DNA of 43,539 bases. Source: Caulobacter sp. CCH9-E1 (GTDB lineage Bacteria; Pseudomonadota; Alphaproteobacteria; Caulobacterales; Caulobacteraceae). A program made the position numbers and the translations under genes. This document shows positions 36,422 through 43,539 of this stretch, in pieces. The DNA is taken from positions 1 to 43,539 of the forward strand of contig NZ_LSJA01000298.1 in NCBI RefSeq assembly GCF_001556515.1, in the 5' to 3' direction. Positions within the stretch are counted from its first letter, which is position 1. Each line of letters opens with the position of its first letter. Below the pieces are notes generated by a model. That model made no database searches. It saw nothing but the letters and a program-made list of their open reading frames with translations, and had not been told where the DNA came from.

Positions 36422-37237
36422 ATGTCCCAAGCTCCCGCCCAGACGCCGCGAGGCCGCGTTCTCGTTATCGCCGGATCGGACTCCGGGGGCGGGGCGGGGA
36501 TCCAGGCCGACATCAAGACGATCACCGCGCTCGGCGGCTATGCGGCCACCGCGATCACGGCGGTGACCGTGCAGAACACCCTGGGCGTCACCGGCGTGCA
36601 CCCGATCCCGCTCGACATCATCGCCGCCCAGGCGCGGGCGGTGCTGGACGACATCGGCGCCGACGCGATCAAGACCGGCATGCTGGGCGACGCCGCCGTG
36701 GTCGAGACCGTCGCCGCCGCGATCGATCACGCGGGCGTTGTCCCGACGGTCGTCGATCCGGTCATGGTCGCCAAGGGCGGCGCGCCCTTGCTGGCCGAGG
36801 CCGCGATCGGCGCGGTGAAGGCGCTGATGATCCCGCGCGCCGCGCTGCTGACGCCGAACGCGCCCGAAGCCGCCGCCCTGACCGGCCTGACCGTCGAGAC
36901 CACCGACGACCTGCGCCGGGCCGGCGAGGCCTTGCTGGCCCTGGGCGCCAAGGCCGTGCTGATGAAGGGGGGGCATGTGGCGGGAGAGCGCGTCGTCGAC
37001 GTGCTGATGACGCCCGACGGCGAGACGACCTTCGAGGGCGAGCGCATCGAGACCCGCCACACCCACGGCACGGGCTGCACGCTGGCCTCGGCCTGCGCCG
37101 CCGGTCTGGCGCAAGGCCTGCCGCTGGAACAGGCGGTGGCGCGAGCCTGGAACTACGTCCACGAGGCCATGCTGCGCGCGCCGGGTTTCGGCGGCGGCCA
37201 CGGCCCGCTGGACCACGGCTGGACGCTGCGCGCATGA
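36422..37237 (+). CDS. thiD: Hydroxymethylpyrimidine/phosphomethylpyrimidine kinase
   Basis: The protein has 271 residues of the ribokinase-like fold. AGSDSGGGAGIQADIKT (about 17-33) is the substrate loop and HTHGTGCTLASAC (about 215-227) carries the catalytic aspartate-equivalent turn and the phosphate anion hole. It phosphorylates HMP and HMP-P in thiamine synthesis. I find no recognisable TPP riboswitch in the 130 bases upstream. The stop overlaps the next gene by 4 bases (ATGA), so the two are translated together. Confidence 0.95.
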   Translation: MSQAPAQTPRGRVLVIAGSDSGGGAGIQADIKTITALGGYAATAITAVTVQNTLGVTGVHPIPLDIIAAQARAVLDDIGADAIKTGMLGDAAVVETVAAAIDHAGVVPTVVDPVMVAKGGAPLLAEAAIGAVKALMIPRAALLTPNAPEAAALTGLTVETTDDLRRAGEALLALGAKAVLMKGGHVAGERVVDVLMTPDGETTFEGERIETRHTHGTGCTLASACAAGLAQGLPLEQAVARAWNYVHEAMLRAPGFGGGHGPLDHGWTLRA

Positions 37238-37818
37238 CCGATACGCTGAAAACCCGCCTCGCCGAGATCGTCCGCGCCACCCCGACCACCTGGGCGGTGC
37301 TGCAGACGGCGCGCGACCTCGACTTGTCCGACTGGATGATCTTTTCCGGCGCGGTCTACCAGCCGGTTTGGAACCACCTGACCGGGCGGCCGCTGGACTA
37401 CGGCATCAAGGACTATGACCTGGCCTATCACGACGCCAGCGACGTCAGCTACGAGGCCGAGGACGTGGTCATCAAGCGCGTCGCCGCCGCCTTCGAGCCG
37501 CCGCTTCGCGATCTGGTGGAGGTCCGCAACCAGGCCCGTGTGCACCTGTGGTTCGCCGACAAGTTCGGCGCCGACGAGCCCTATCCGCCGCTGGAAAGCA
37601 GCGCCGCCGCCTTGAAACGCTTTGTCGCCACGGCCTTCTGCGTCGGCGTTCGGCTGGAGGCGGACGACACCCTCACGGTCCACGCGCCCTTTGGCCTGGA
37701 GGATCTGTTCGCCCTGCGCCTGCGGCCCAACCCGCTGCGGCTGAAAGGCGCCGGTGGCTGGGAACGCACGACCGGCTCGGCCAAGGCGCGCTGGCCGGAG
37801 ATTTCGATCGAGCCCTGA
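37234..37818 (+). CDS. Nucleotidyltransferase-family protein (DUF925 / NTP_transf_6 type)
   Basis: The protein has 194 residues. WMIFSGAVYQPVWNHLTG followed by YGIKDYDLAYHD matches the family's variant of the nucleotidyltransferase motif with DxD. Two further conserved stretches are VHLWFADKFG and a C-terminal FGLEDLFALRLRPN. Family members have no proven substrate. The ATG lies inside the last codon of thiD, so co-expression with thiamine salvage is likely, but a role in that pathway is only an inference. Confidence 0.85.
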   Translation: MTDTLKTRLAEIVRATPTTWAVLQTARDLDLSDWMIFSGAVYQPVWNHLTGRPLDYGIKDYDLAYHDASDVSYEAEDVVIKRVAAAFEPPLRDLVEVRNQARVHLWFADKFGADEPYPPLESSAAALKRFVATAFCVGVRLEADDTLTVHAPFGLEDLFALRLRPNPLRLKGAGGWERTTGSAKARWPEISIEP

Positions 37819-37903
37819 TTGTCACCGGGACAATAAAGGCTTTGCGCGGCGATCCGCGCCCGCATAACAGCGATGTCCATCGGATTTCCGGGAGGTCGCC
37901 CCC

Positions 37904-38731
37904 ATGCGCCAGTGGACTATCGACGCCTTCGCCAGCGCCCCGTTCAAGGGCAATCCGGCCTGCGTGGTCGAGCCGTTCGACGCCTGGCCTCGCGACGCCT
38001 GGATGCAGGCCCTGGCGGCCGAGAACAACCAGGCCGAGACAGCCTTTCTGCTGAAGACCAACGATCCGGCGCGCTATGGCCTGCGCTGGTTCACGCCCAC
38101 GCTTGAGGCGCCGCTGTGCGGTCACGCCACTCTGGCGGCGGCGCATATGCTGTTCGCGGAGCTAGGGGCCGACGTCCCGCTGCTGACCTTCGACACGCTG
38201 TCGGGACCGTTGACGGTGAAGCGAGTGGGCGAGGGGCTGGAGATGGACTTCCCGGCCGATCCGCCGCGCAAAACCTCCGTTCCGGACGGTCTCGCCGGGG
38301 CGCTGGGCGCGACGCCGGTCGAGGTCTGGGCGGGGGCCTATCTGATCGCGGTGCTGAAGGACGAGGCGACGGTGCGGGCGCTGAAGCCCGATCTCTCGGC
38401 CTTGAAGGCGATTGGCGGCGAGGCGACCGGCGGGCCGGGCCAGACCGTGGTGGTCGCGACGGCCGATCCGGGCCAGCCATACGCGGTGGTCAGCCGGTTC
38501 TTCGCGCCCGGTTTCGGCATCCCGGAGGACCCGACCACGGGCTCGGCCCACTGCATCCTCATGCCGCTGTTCGGCGACAAGCTTGAGGCTGAGGTTCTGA
38601 AGTTCCACCAGGCCTATCCCGGTCGGGGCGGGGACCTTGAATGCGAACGCCGCGGCGCGCGCGTCTTGCTGCGCGGCCGCGCGTTCACGGTGGTGGAGAG
38701 TCGGCTCCGGGTGGAGCCGACCTTCAACTAA
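37904..38731 (+). CDS. PhzF-family isomerase/epimerase
   Basis: The protein has 275 residues with the two-lobed diaminopimelate-epimerase-like fold. Visible signatures are FKGNPACVV at the start, ENNQAETAF with the catalytic glutamate, [13 protein letters not shown], and DPTTGSAHC in the second lobe. Relatives catalyse proton shifts. PhzF itself acts in phenazine synthesis, but no other phenazine gene is present, so the substrate here is unknown. GGGAGG lies about 9 bases before the ATG. It converges with the next gene. Confidence 0.92.
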   Translation: MRQWTIDAFASAPFKGNPACVVEPFDAWPRDAWMQALAAENNQAETAFLLKTNDPARYGLRWFTPTLEAPLCGHATLAAAHMLFAELGADVPLLTFDTLSGPLTVKRVGEGLEMDFPADPPRKTSVPDGLAGALGATPVEVWAGAYLIAVLKDEATVRALKPDLSALKAIGGEATGGPGQTVVVATADPGQPYAVVSRFFAPGFGIPEDPTTGSAHCILMPLFGDKLEAEVLKFHQAYPGRGGDLECERRGARVLLRGRAFTVVESRLRVEPTFN

Positions 38732-38737
38732 CAGGGC

Positions 38738-39088
38738 TTACCAGCGACCCGGGCCGCGGTGGTCGCCGTAGCCGTAGCCATAGTCGCGATCATGGCGCTC
38801 GTAGCGGACCTGGGCGCTGATGCGGTCGAAGCGGCGGTCGAGGTCGGCGCGCTCCCAGCCGCTCAGGCCGTTGCGACGATAGCGGTGCTCGAGGCGCTCG
38901 GTGTCGCGCAGCTCGGCGCGCAGTCGGTGGGCTTCCGAGCGGGTCAGCGAGCCGTTGCGCAGGCCAATGTCGATACGGCGCTCCAGCTGGTCCTGGCGTT
39001 GGTTGATCGGCTGGGCCGAGGCGACGGCGGGAAGGGTGGCGGCCGCCAGGGCCGAGACCGTAACGATCGGGATCAGGATCTTCTTCAT
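38738..39088 (-). CDS. Small secreted basic protein of unknown function
   Basis: The protein has 116 residues. A clear Sec signal peptide (MKKILIPIVTVSALAAATLP...ASA-Q, cut near residue 25) is followed by a highly charged helical region rich in arginine and leucine, such as RIDIGLRNGSLTRSEAHRLR. It ends in a glycine/tyrosine/arginine tail (DYGYGYGDHRGPGRW). I do not know its job. The charged helix could bind nucleic acid or wall polymers, but this is speculation. Close homologues seem frequent in Caulobacter-type genomes. Confidence 0.85.
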   Translation of the reverse strand: MKKILIPIVTVSALAAATLPAVASAQPINQRQDQLERRIDIGLRNGSLTRSEAHRLRAELRDTERLEHRYRRNGLSGWERADLDRRFDRISAQVRYERHDRDYGYGYGDHRGPGRW

Positions 39089-39234
39089 CGGTTCGGTTCC
39101 TCTTGAACATCTCCGCCGACCGATCCCGGGGAGGGGGAGGGCGACGTTGAGGTCAGAGAAACACGCGACGGCTGAAGCGGTTCTGAGCCGCTTGTTGTCC
39201 CATGTTCAGGAAGATTTGGGGGGCAGGTTCGCGC

Positions 39235-41139
39235 CTAAGCCGCCTTGGCCATCCGCGCCGAAGCGATCGCGTCCTCGATGGCGCCGTAGAGCTTGCTGAC
39301 CTCGACCGGCTTGGCGACGTGGCCTTCCATGCCGGCGGCCAGATAATCCTCGACCTGGTGGGCCAGGGCGTTGGCGGTGACGGCGACGATCGGCGTGCGG
39401 GTGCGGCCTTCCTGGGTCTCCAGCGCGCGGATGGCGCGGGCGGCCTCGACGCCGTCCATCACCGGCATGTGGATGTCCATCAGGATGATGTCGAACTTGG
39501 CGGCCTTCCAGGCCTCGACGCAGGCGGCGCCGTCAGGGACCATGGTCACCTCGGCGCCCAGCGGCGCCAGCACCGCCTCGATGACCTTCTGGTTGGTCGG
39601 ATTGTCGTCGGCCGCCAGCACGCGCAGCGGCGGCTTGGCGGCGGCCCGGGCCCGAGGACGCGCGACCGCGTGGGCCTCGTCGTCGTCGATATAGTGGACT
39701 TCGGTCAAGGTCTCCTCGCGCGGCAGGGCGACGAGGACCGTGAAGGTCGAGCCGCGGCCTTCGCGGCTCTGGACCTTGATCGAGCCGCCCATCAGCGCCG
39801 CCAGTTCGCGGCAGATGGCCAGGCCCAAGCCCGAGCCCCCGAAGCGGCGGGTGGTTGAGCTGTCGGCCTGGACGAACTTGTCGAACAGGCGCGGCAGGAT
39901 CTCCGGCGCGACGCCGATGCCGGTGTCGGCGACGTCGATCCGCAGGCCCGAACCGTCCTCGGCCGAGGCGAAGCGGACGGCGACCGCGCCTTCCAGCGTG
40001 AACTTCAGGGCGTTGGAGATCAGGTTGCCCAGGATCTGGCGCAGGCGATCGACGTCGCCGCGCCACAGGCCCTGCGCCTCGGGAGCCACGGCGACCTCGA
40101 AGGCCAGGCCTTTCTCGCGGGCCTGATGGGCGTAGCTCTCGCGGATCGACTGGGCCAACTGGGCGATGTCGAAAGGGCGATCCTGGATCTCGAGACGGCC
40201 GGCCTCGATCTTGGACAGGTCCAGCACATCGTTCAGCACGGCCAGCAGCAGGCCGCCCGATTCCCGGATCACGGCCAGGCGCTCGCGCTGGGCGGGGCTG
40301 AGTTCGTCCATGGCCATGACCTCGGCCATGGCCAGCACGCCGTTCAGCGGGGTGCGGATCTCGTGGCTCATATTGGCCAGGAAGTGCGATTTCAGGACGT
40401 TGGCGGTGTTGGCGTCGTCGCGAGCCTTGACCAGCTCGGCCATGGCCCCGCGCAGATCGTCGTCATTCGCGCGCAACCGCGCGACCAGATGGTTGAAGCT
40501 GTCGATCAGGCTCTGGAACACGTCGTCGTCGGCGGCCTGTTCGACCGGCATGAAGCGCCCGCCGACGGCGGTCTCGTGCATGGCTTCGGAAAGCCGCTCC
40601 ATCGGGCGGGCCATACGCCGGGCCAGCCCGTTGGCCAGCAGGATCGCCAGCCCCGCCGAGCCGAAGAACAGGGCGCCCGTCAGGGCCAGGTCGCGGGCCA
40701 GGATCTGGCCGACCCCGGGGCGGCGCGCCACCAGGACGACGGCGCCGATCTTGCGGCCGCTGAGTTCGACGGGGCGGGTCAGGGTGTCGACGTCGGCCGG
40801 GGCGGGATCGCCGATCTGGGCGATCGTCCGACCGCCGGTGTCGACCATGCGGACGGCCGCGACGCCGGGCGCCTTGGCGACCGCGCTTAGCGCGCGATAG
40901 ACGCCGGGCAGGTTGTTGTCGGCCAGGGGGCCGGCGGCGCCGGCGGCGGCCATCTGGGCGAGGACGGCGTGGTTGGCGCGCGACTCCTGCCGCGCCACGC
41001 TCCATTGCTGCAGCATGAAGCACAGACACGCCGCGATGAGCGCGAGCACCGTGGTGGCCAAGGCCACGCCGGCGATTCGCGCCTGGAGGGGCGCGTGGGT
41101 CGATTCGCGGCTCGCGCGCGGGGTGTTTCTGTCGCTCAT
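39235..41139 (-). CDS. Membrane hybrid histidine kinase with receiver domain
   Basis: The protein has 634 residues from the ATG at 41139. Two membrane helices (about 22-44 and 150-171) enclose a periplasmic sensor region with GVYRALSAVAKAPGV. A HAMP domain (about 170-225) leads to the HisKA part FLANMSHEIRTPLNGV with phosphoacceptor H259. The ATPase domain follows (NLISNALKFT, DTGIGV, GGSGLGLAI), and the receiver has VLAADDNPTNQKV and phosphoacceptor D555 in ILMDIHMPVMDG. By gene order this is where Caulobacter crescentus carries cckN, a DivK/PleD-linked kinase. I am not sure enough of the domain match to give that name. No partner regulator is adjacent. Confidence 0.92.
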   Translation of the reverse strand: MSDRNTPRASRESTHAPLQARIAGVALATTVLALIAACLCFMLQQWSVARQESRANHAVLAQMAAAGAAGPLADNNLPGVYRALSAVAKAPGVAAVRMVDTGGRTIAQIGDPAPADVDTLTRPVELSGRKIGAVVLVARRPGVGQILARDLALTGALFFGSAGLAILLANGLARRMARPMERLSEAMHETAVGGRFMPVEQAADDDVFQSLIDSFNHLVARLRANDDDLRGAMAELVKARDDANTANVLKSHFLANMSHEIRTPLNGVLAMAEVMAMDELSPAQRERLAVIRESGGLLLAVLNDVLDLSKIEAGRLEIQDRPFDIAQLAQSIRESYAHQAREKGLAFEVAVAPEAQGLWRGDVDRLRQILGNLISNALKFTLEGAVAVRFASAEDGSGLRIDVADTGIGVAPEILPRLFDKFVQADSSTTRRFGGSGLGLAICRELAALMGGSIKVQSREGRGSTFTVLVALPREETLTEVHYIDDDEAHAVARPRARAAAKPPLRVLAADDNPTNQKVIEAVLAPLGAEVTMVPDGAACVEAWKAAKFDIILMDIHMPVMDGVEAARAIRALETQEGRTRTPIVAVTANALAHQVEDYLAAGMEGHVAKPVEVSKLYGAIEDAIASARMAKAA

Positions 41140-41242
41140 AAGCCCCCAGGGACTCAATCGTAGCGGCACTTTGCCGCAAGGTTCCTAACGCTTCGCTTCC
41201 AAATCAGCGTTGGTCGTGGGTCACGCCAACGATTGCGTGCAT

Positions 41243-41298
41243 TTACGCGTTGCTTAACCTTAACTTTCTATTTACCTTCTTCGTTAGCGTTTTGTTAA
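41243..41298 (+). promoter_or_regulatory. Cluster of CtrA-box-like sites upstream of the 112-residue gene
   Basis: Three near-matches to TTAA-N7-TTAA occur in a row: TTAC-N7-TTAA (41243-41257), TTAA-N7-TTTA (41260-41274) and TTAG-N7-TTAA (41284-41298). Each has one wrong base. This stretch is clearly richer in A and T than anything around it. Binding by the cell-cycle regulator CtrA could control the small gene downstream, the divergent kinase, or both. Confidence 0.55.
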
Positions 41299-41309
41299 TG
41301 GAGGCGGGT

Positions 41310-41648
41310 GTGGAAAAAGTATTTGTTGCTCAACGGGTTGCGACCAAGCTGTTCGCATCGGAGAACGCCGTGGACGCGGCGATGGTCGAAACGGCCGAGC
41401 TGATGGCCGATCTGCTGAAGGCGCGTAAGGATCTCGGAATTTCGGCCGTGGTCGGTGATCGCGCCGCCGCCAAGCTGGCCGAGGCCATGAGCGCGCTCAG
41501 CGAAGCGCGCTCGGCGATGGTCGAGGCCCACTCGGAACTGAATGAAACCAAGTTGCGCCTGGGCATCCGCACCAAGATGGCCGGCGTCGAGGACAAGGGC
41601 GTCAATATCGACGTCCAAGGGCGAGCGGGTCTCCGCGAAGCCGTCTAA
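41310..41648 (+). CDS. Small coiled-coil protein of unknown function
   Basis: From the GTG at 41310 the protein has 112 residues and is mainly helical. LGISAVVGDRAAAKLAEAM is followed by a heptad-like helix SEARSAMVEAHSELNETK. The tail is glycine- and charge-rich. I prefer the GTG because GGAGG at 41300-41304 is 5 bases upstream. The ATG at 41298 would overlap that ribosome site and has none of its own. No membrane helix or signal peptide remains with this start. Possible CtrA control and a strong terminator make it a self-contained unit. I do not recognise the family. Confidence 0.75.
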   Translation: MEKVFVAQRVATKLFASENAVDAAMVETAELMADLLKARKDLGISAVVGDRAAAKLAEAMSALSEARSAMVEAHSELNETKLRLGIRTKMAGVEDKGVNIDVQGRAGLREAV

Positions 41649-41667
41649 GGTTGCAATAGTTTAATCC

Positions 41668-41700
41668 AAAAGGCCTCTAATCTCGATTAGAGGCCTTTTT
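41668..41700 (+). terminator. Strong intrinsic terminator
   Basis: A 15-base perfect stem (41668-41682 with 41685-41699, in practice a 13-base stem with a small loop) around GGCCTCTAA / TTAGAGGCC is flanked by an A-run on the left and five T on the right. It ends the 112-residue gene and can work in both directions. Confidence 0.93.
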
Positions 41701-41707
41701 CATTCCT

Positions 41708-42124
41708 ATGTCCGCTTTCATGATTCTCCCCTTGGCGGTGATTTTCACCGTCTGCGCCTTGGCTCTGGCCAAGGGGGCGCCGTCGGAGCGCTTCGGGGCC
41801 ATAATCGTGCTCGTCACCACCCTAGGCGTCGAACTGGTCCATCTGTTGGCGCCGAGGAACAACCAAAGCCTTATGCTGCTGGGGATCGACGGCCTGGTGG
41901 CGGCGGGCTTCCTGATCATCGCGCTGAGATACGCCAGCCTGTGGTTGAGCGGCGCGATGCTGTTCCAGGCGGTGCAATTTAGTCTGCACGCCTATTATCT
42001 GGTGACCCAGCAACCGCTGGACCGCAACTACAAGACCATCAACAACATCGACACCGCCGGCGTGCTGCTGTGCATCTTGATCGGTACGCTGGTCAGCTGG
42101 CGTCGGCGAAGCGCGGGAAAATAA
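41708..42124 (+). CDS. Small four-helix membrane protein of unknown function
   Basis: The protein has 138 residues and four hydrophobic helices (about 4-22, 29-47, 54-72 and 79-100, with a further weak one at 114-130). HAYYLVTQQPLDRNYKTINNID lies between the last two segments. No known motif is visible. It starts 8 bases after the terminator, so its promoter must lie within or just after the terminator stem, or it depends on read-through. Codon use is slightly less GC-biased than the neighbours. Confidence 0.75.
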   Translation: MSAFMILPLAVIFTVCALALAKGAPSERFGAIIVLVTTLGVELVHLLAPRNNQSLMLLGIDGLVAAGFLIIALRYASLWLSGAMLFQAVQFSLHAYYLVTQQPLDRNYKTINNIDTAGVLLCILIGTLVSWRRRSAGK

Positions 42125-42174
42125 TTTCGTCGTAGCGCGATAAAAGCGCTCGCCGCGACAAATCTCTCCTTGCC

Positions 42175-42258
42175 TTTTGGCCGCGAACGCGGTTTCTCGC
42201 CGGCGGGCCACGCCCTCCCAACGGGGCGCAGTCCATCTGTAAGGATGGGAGACATCGC
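42175..42258 (+). promoter_or_regulatory. Structured serC leader (candidate serC RNA motif)
   Basis: CCGCG-AA-CGCGG (42181-42192) forms one small hairpin. CGCCC (42211-42215) can pair with GGGCG (42224-42228). CCATC (42233-42237) can pair with GATGG (42244-42248). The last arm touches the ribosome site GGGAG. CTCCCA (42215-42220) is complementary to TGGGAG (42246-42251), so an alternative fold would mask the ribosome site. A conserved leader of this kind is known upstream of serC in alphaproteobacteria (serC motif). Confidence 0.5.
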
Positions 42259-42259
42259 T

Positions 42260-43435
42260 ATGACCACGACCCTCGCCAAGCCGGCGATCCGCCCGGCTCG
42301 TCCCGAGTTCTCTTCCGGCCCCTGCGCCAAGCGCCCTGGCTGGACCCCCAAAAATCTCCAGAACGCCGTCCTCGGCCGCTCGCACCGGTCGAAGCTGGGC
42401 AAGGCGCGCCTGAAGGCCGCCATCGACCAGACGCGCGAAGTGCTGGAGGTCCCCGCCGACTTCCTGATCGGCATCGTCGCCGGCTCGGACACCGGCGCCG
42501 TCGAAATGGCGATGTGGTCGATGCTGGGCGCCCGCCCCGTCCAACTGCTGGCCTTCGAGTCCTTCGGCAAGGACTGGGTCACGGACGTCACCAAGCAACT
42601 GAAGCTGCCCGACGTCGAGGTGCTGAGCGCCCCGTACGGCCAGCTGCCCGACACCGCCAAGGTCGATCCGGCCAAGGACCTGGTCTTCACCTGGAACGGC
42701 ACGACCTCGGGCGTGCGCGTGCCCAACGCCGACTTCATCTCGGCCGACCGTGAAGGCATCACCATCTGCGACGCCACCTCGGCGGCCTTCGCCCAGGAGC
42801 TGGACTGGGCCAAGCTCGATGTCGTGACCTTCTCCTGGCAGAAGGCCCTGGGCGGCGAGGGCGCGCACGGGATCCTGATCCTGTCGCCGCGCGCCGTGGC
42901 CCGCCTGGAAAGCTACACGCCGGCCTGGCCGATGCCGAAGCTGTTCCGCATGACCAAGGGCGGCAAGATCGCCGCCGACATCTTCGAAGGCGCGACGATC
43001 AACACCCCGTCGATGCTGTGCGTGGAAGACGCGCTCGACGCCCTGAAGTGGGCTTCGTCGATCGGCGGCCTGCAGGCCATGCAGGCCCGCGCCGACCAGA
43101 ACCTGAAGGTCCTGGCCGACTGGGTCGCCAAGACCCCGTGGGTCGACTTCCTGGCCGCCACCCCGGAGATCCGCTCCAACACCTCGGTGTGCCTGAAGGT
43201 CGTGGATCCCAAGATCACGTCCCTGCCGGAAGACGCTCAAGCCGACTTCGCCAAGAAGCTGGCCAGCCTGCTCGAGAAGGAGGGCGCGGCCCTCGACATC
43301 GGCGGCTATCGCGACGCCCCGGCCGGCCTGCGCATCTGGTGCGGCGCCACCGTGGAGGCTTCCGATCTGGAAGCTTTGACGCCCTGGCTCGACTGGGCCT
43401 TCGCCACCGTCTCGGCCGAACTGGCCGCCGCTTAA
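42260..43435 (+). CDS. serC: Phosphoserine aminotransferase
   Basis: SerC makes O-phosphoserine from 3-phosphohydroxypyruvate and glutamate with PLP. The protein has 391 residues, the longer alphaproteobacterial type. Near the N-terminus is [12 protein letters not shown]. The PLP site is [15 protein letters not shown] with the Schiff-base lysine, and the substrate side has INTPSML. The ATG at 42260 follows GGGAG by 8 bases. serA would be expected next but is outside the window. The last 26 coding bases are repeated in inverted orientation at the very end of the window. Confidence 0.96.
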   Translation: MTTTLAKPAIRPARPEFSSGPCAKRPGWTPKNLQNAVLGRSHRSKLGKARLKAAIDQTREVLEVPADFLIGIVAGSDTGAVEMAMWSMLGARPVQLLAFESFGKDWVTDVTKQLKLPDVEVLSAPYGQLPDTAKVDPAKDLVFTWNGTTSGVRVPNADFISADREGITICDATSAAFAQELDWAKLDVVTFSWQKALGGEGAHGILILSPRAVARLESYTPAWPMPKLFRMTKGGKIAADIFEGATINTPSMLCVEDALDALKWASSIGGLQAMQARADQNLKVLADWVAKTPWVDFLAATPEIRSNTSVCLKVVDPKITSLPEDAQADFAKKLASLLEKEGAALDIGGYRDAPAGLRIWCGATVEASDLEALTPWLDWAFATVSAELAAA

Positions 43436-43539
43436 CTCCCATGCTCCGAGTCTCCCCTCCCCCCAATCTCCTTAATGGAATGGGCGGGGAGGGGAGACTC
43501 GGAGCATGGGAGTTAAGCGGCGGCCAGTTCGGCCGAGAC
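43409..43539. repeat. Perfect fold-back: 54-base inverted repeat at the window end
   Basis: Bases 43409-43462 (the end of serC and 27 bases after it) are repeated exactly, inverted, at 43486-43539 with a 23-base spacer. The right arm stops exactly at the last base of the window and includes an antisense copy of the last serC codons. This can be a real terminator hairpin only in its inner part. The copied coding bases suggest an assembly or library fold-back. Confidence 0.9.

Noticed and set aside
39172..39196. Hairpin AAGCGG...CCGCTT between the kinase and the small secreted protein
   Set aside because: The stem is short and lacks a T-run on either strand, so I do not call it a terminator.

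Overview
This GC-rich window has the gene content and order of an alphaproteobacterium of the genus Caulobacter. The pointers are the ECF sigma factor SigF with its membrane anti-sigma NrsF beside a bufferin operon, the ZauP-ZapA division pair, 6S RNA just upstream of 5-formyl-THF cyclo-ligase, a complete ruvCAB / ybgC-tolQRAB-pal-cpoB / tilS-ftsH block, CtrA-box-like sites, and serC with a structured leader. I see no insertion sequence, phage gene, tRNA, rRNA or CRISPR array. The window reads as core chromosome. It begins inside a chemoreceptor gene and ends in an exact fold-back of the serC end, which suggests a contig edge.

Layout. 1-1421: partial chemoreceptor (minus). 1750-2325: TspO-like membrane protein. 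2336-4787 (minus): four-gene bufferin operon, bufA (precursor peptide), bufB (MNIO enzyme), bufC (partner) and a DoxX gene. Divergent from it, 4976-6140, is sigF-nrsF. Both units have a GTAACC-N16-CGWA promoter, so metal stress relayed by NrsF should fire both. 6200-9769 (minus): the glycolytic block gap-pgk-fba, with hairpins in both gaps. 10074-10778: zauP-zapA. Then come an S9 peptidase, 6S RNA, fthC, a YmdB-type phosphoesterase, an Ohr/OsmC protein, yebC, an MgtC-type membrane protein, a nucleoside hydrolase, and three small minus-strand genes (GFA-type zinc protein and two of unknown role).

19016-31182 is a long plus-strand envelope and maintenance run: ruvC-ruvA-ruvB (Holliday junction processing), an unusual short SEDS-like membrane protein, ybgC-tolQ-tolR-tolA-tolB-pal-cpoB (Tol-Pal, outer-membrane constriction at division), tilS (tRNA-Ile lysidine) and ftsH (membrane AAA protease). 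After it come a PAS-PAS hybrid kinase, folP, a Tat-exported GH127 glycosidase (minus), thiD, a nucleotidyltransferase-like gene, a PhzF-type isomerase, a small secreted basic protein, a second hybrid kinase (minus), a small coiled-coil protein behind a cluster of CtrA-like boxes, a small four-helix membrane protein, and serC.

Two families of intergenic inverted repeats are scattered through the window. One family has two copies in opposite orientation (4390-4489 and 34235-34336). The other, made of C-rich and G-rich stem-loops, lies at 15941-16100, 20153-20263 and 27824-28013. One copy separates bufA from bufB, one separates ruvA from ruvB, and one appears to supply the first codons of tilS. 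The most interesting system is the SigF-controlled bufferin operon, a copper-binding modified-peptide pathway. Its family was described only recently, so it is better called a good instance than something wholly unknown.
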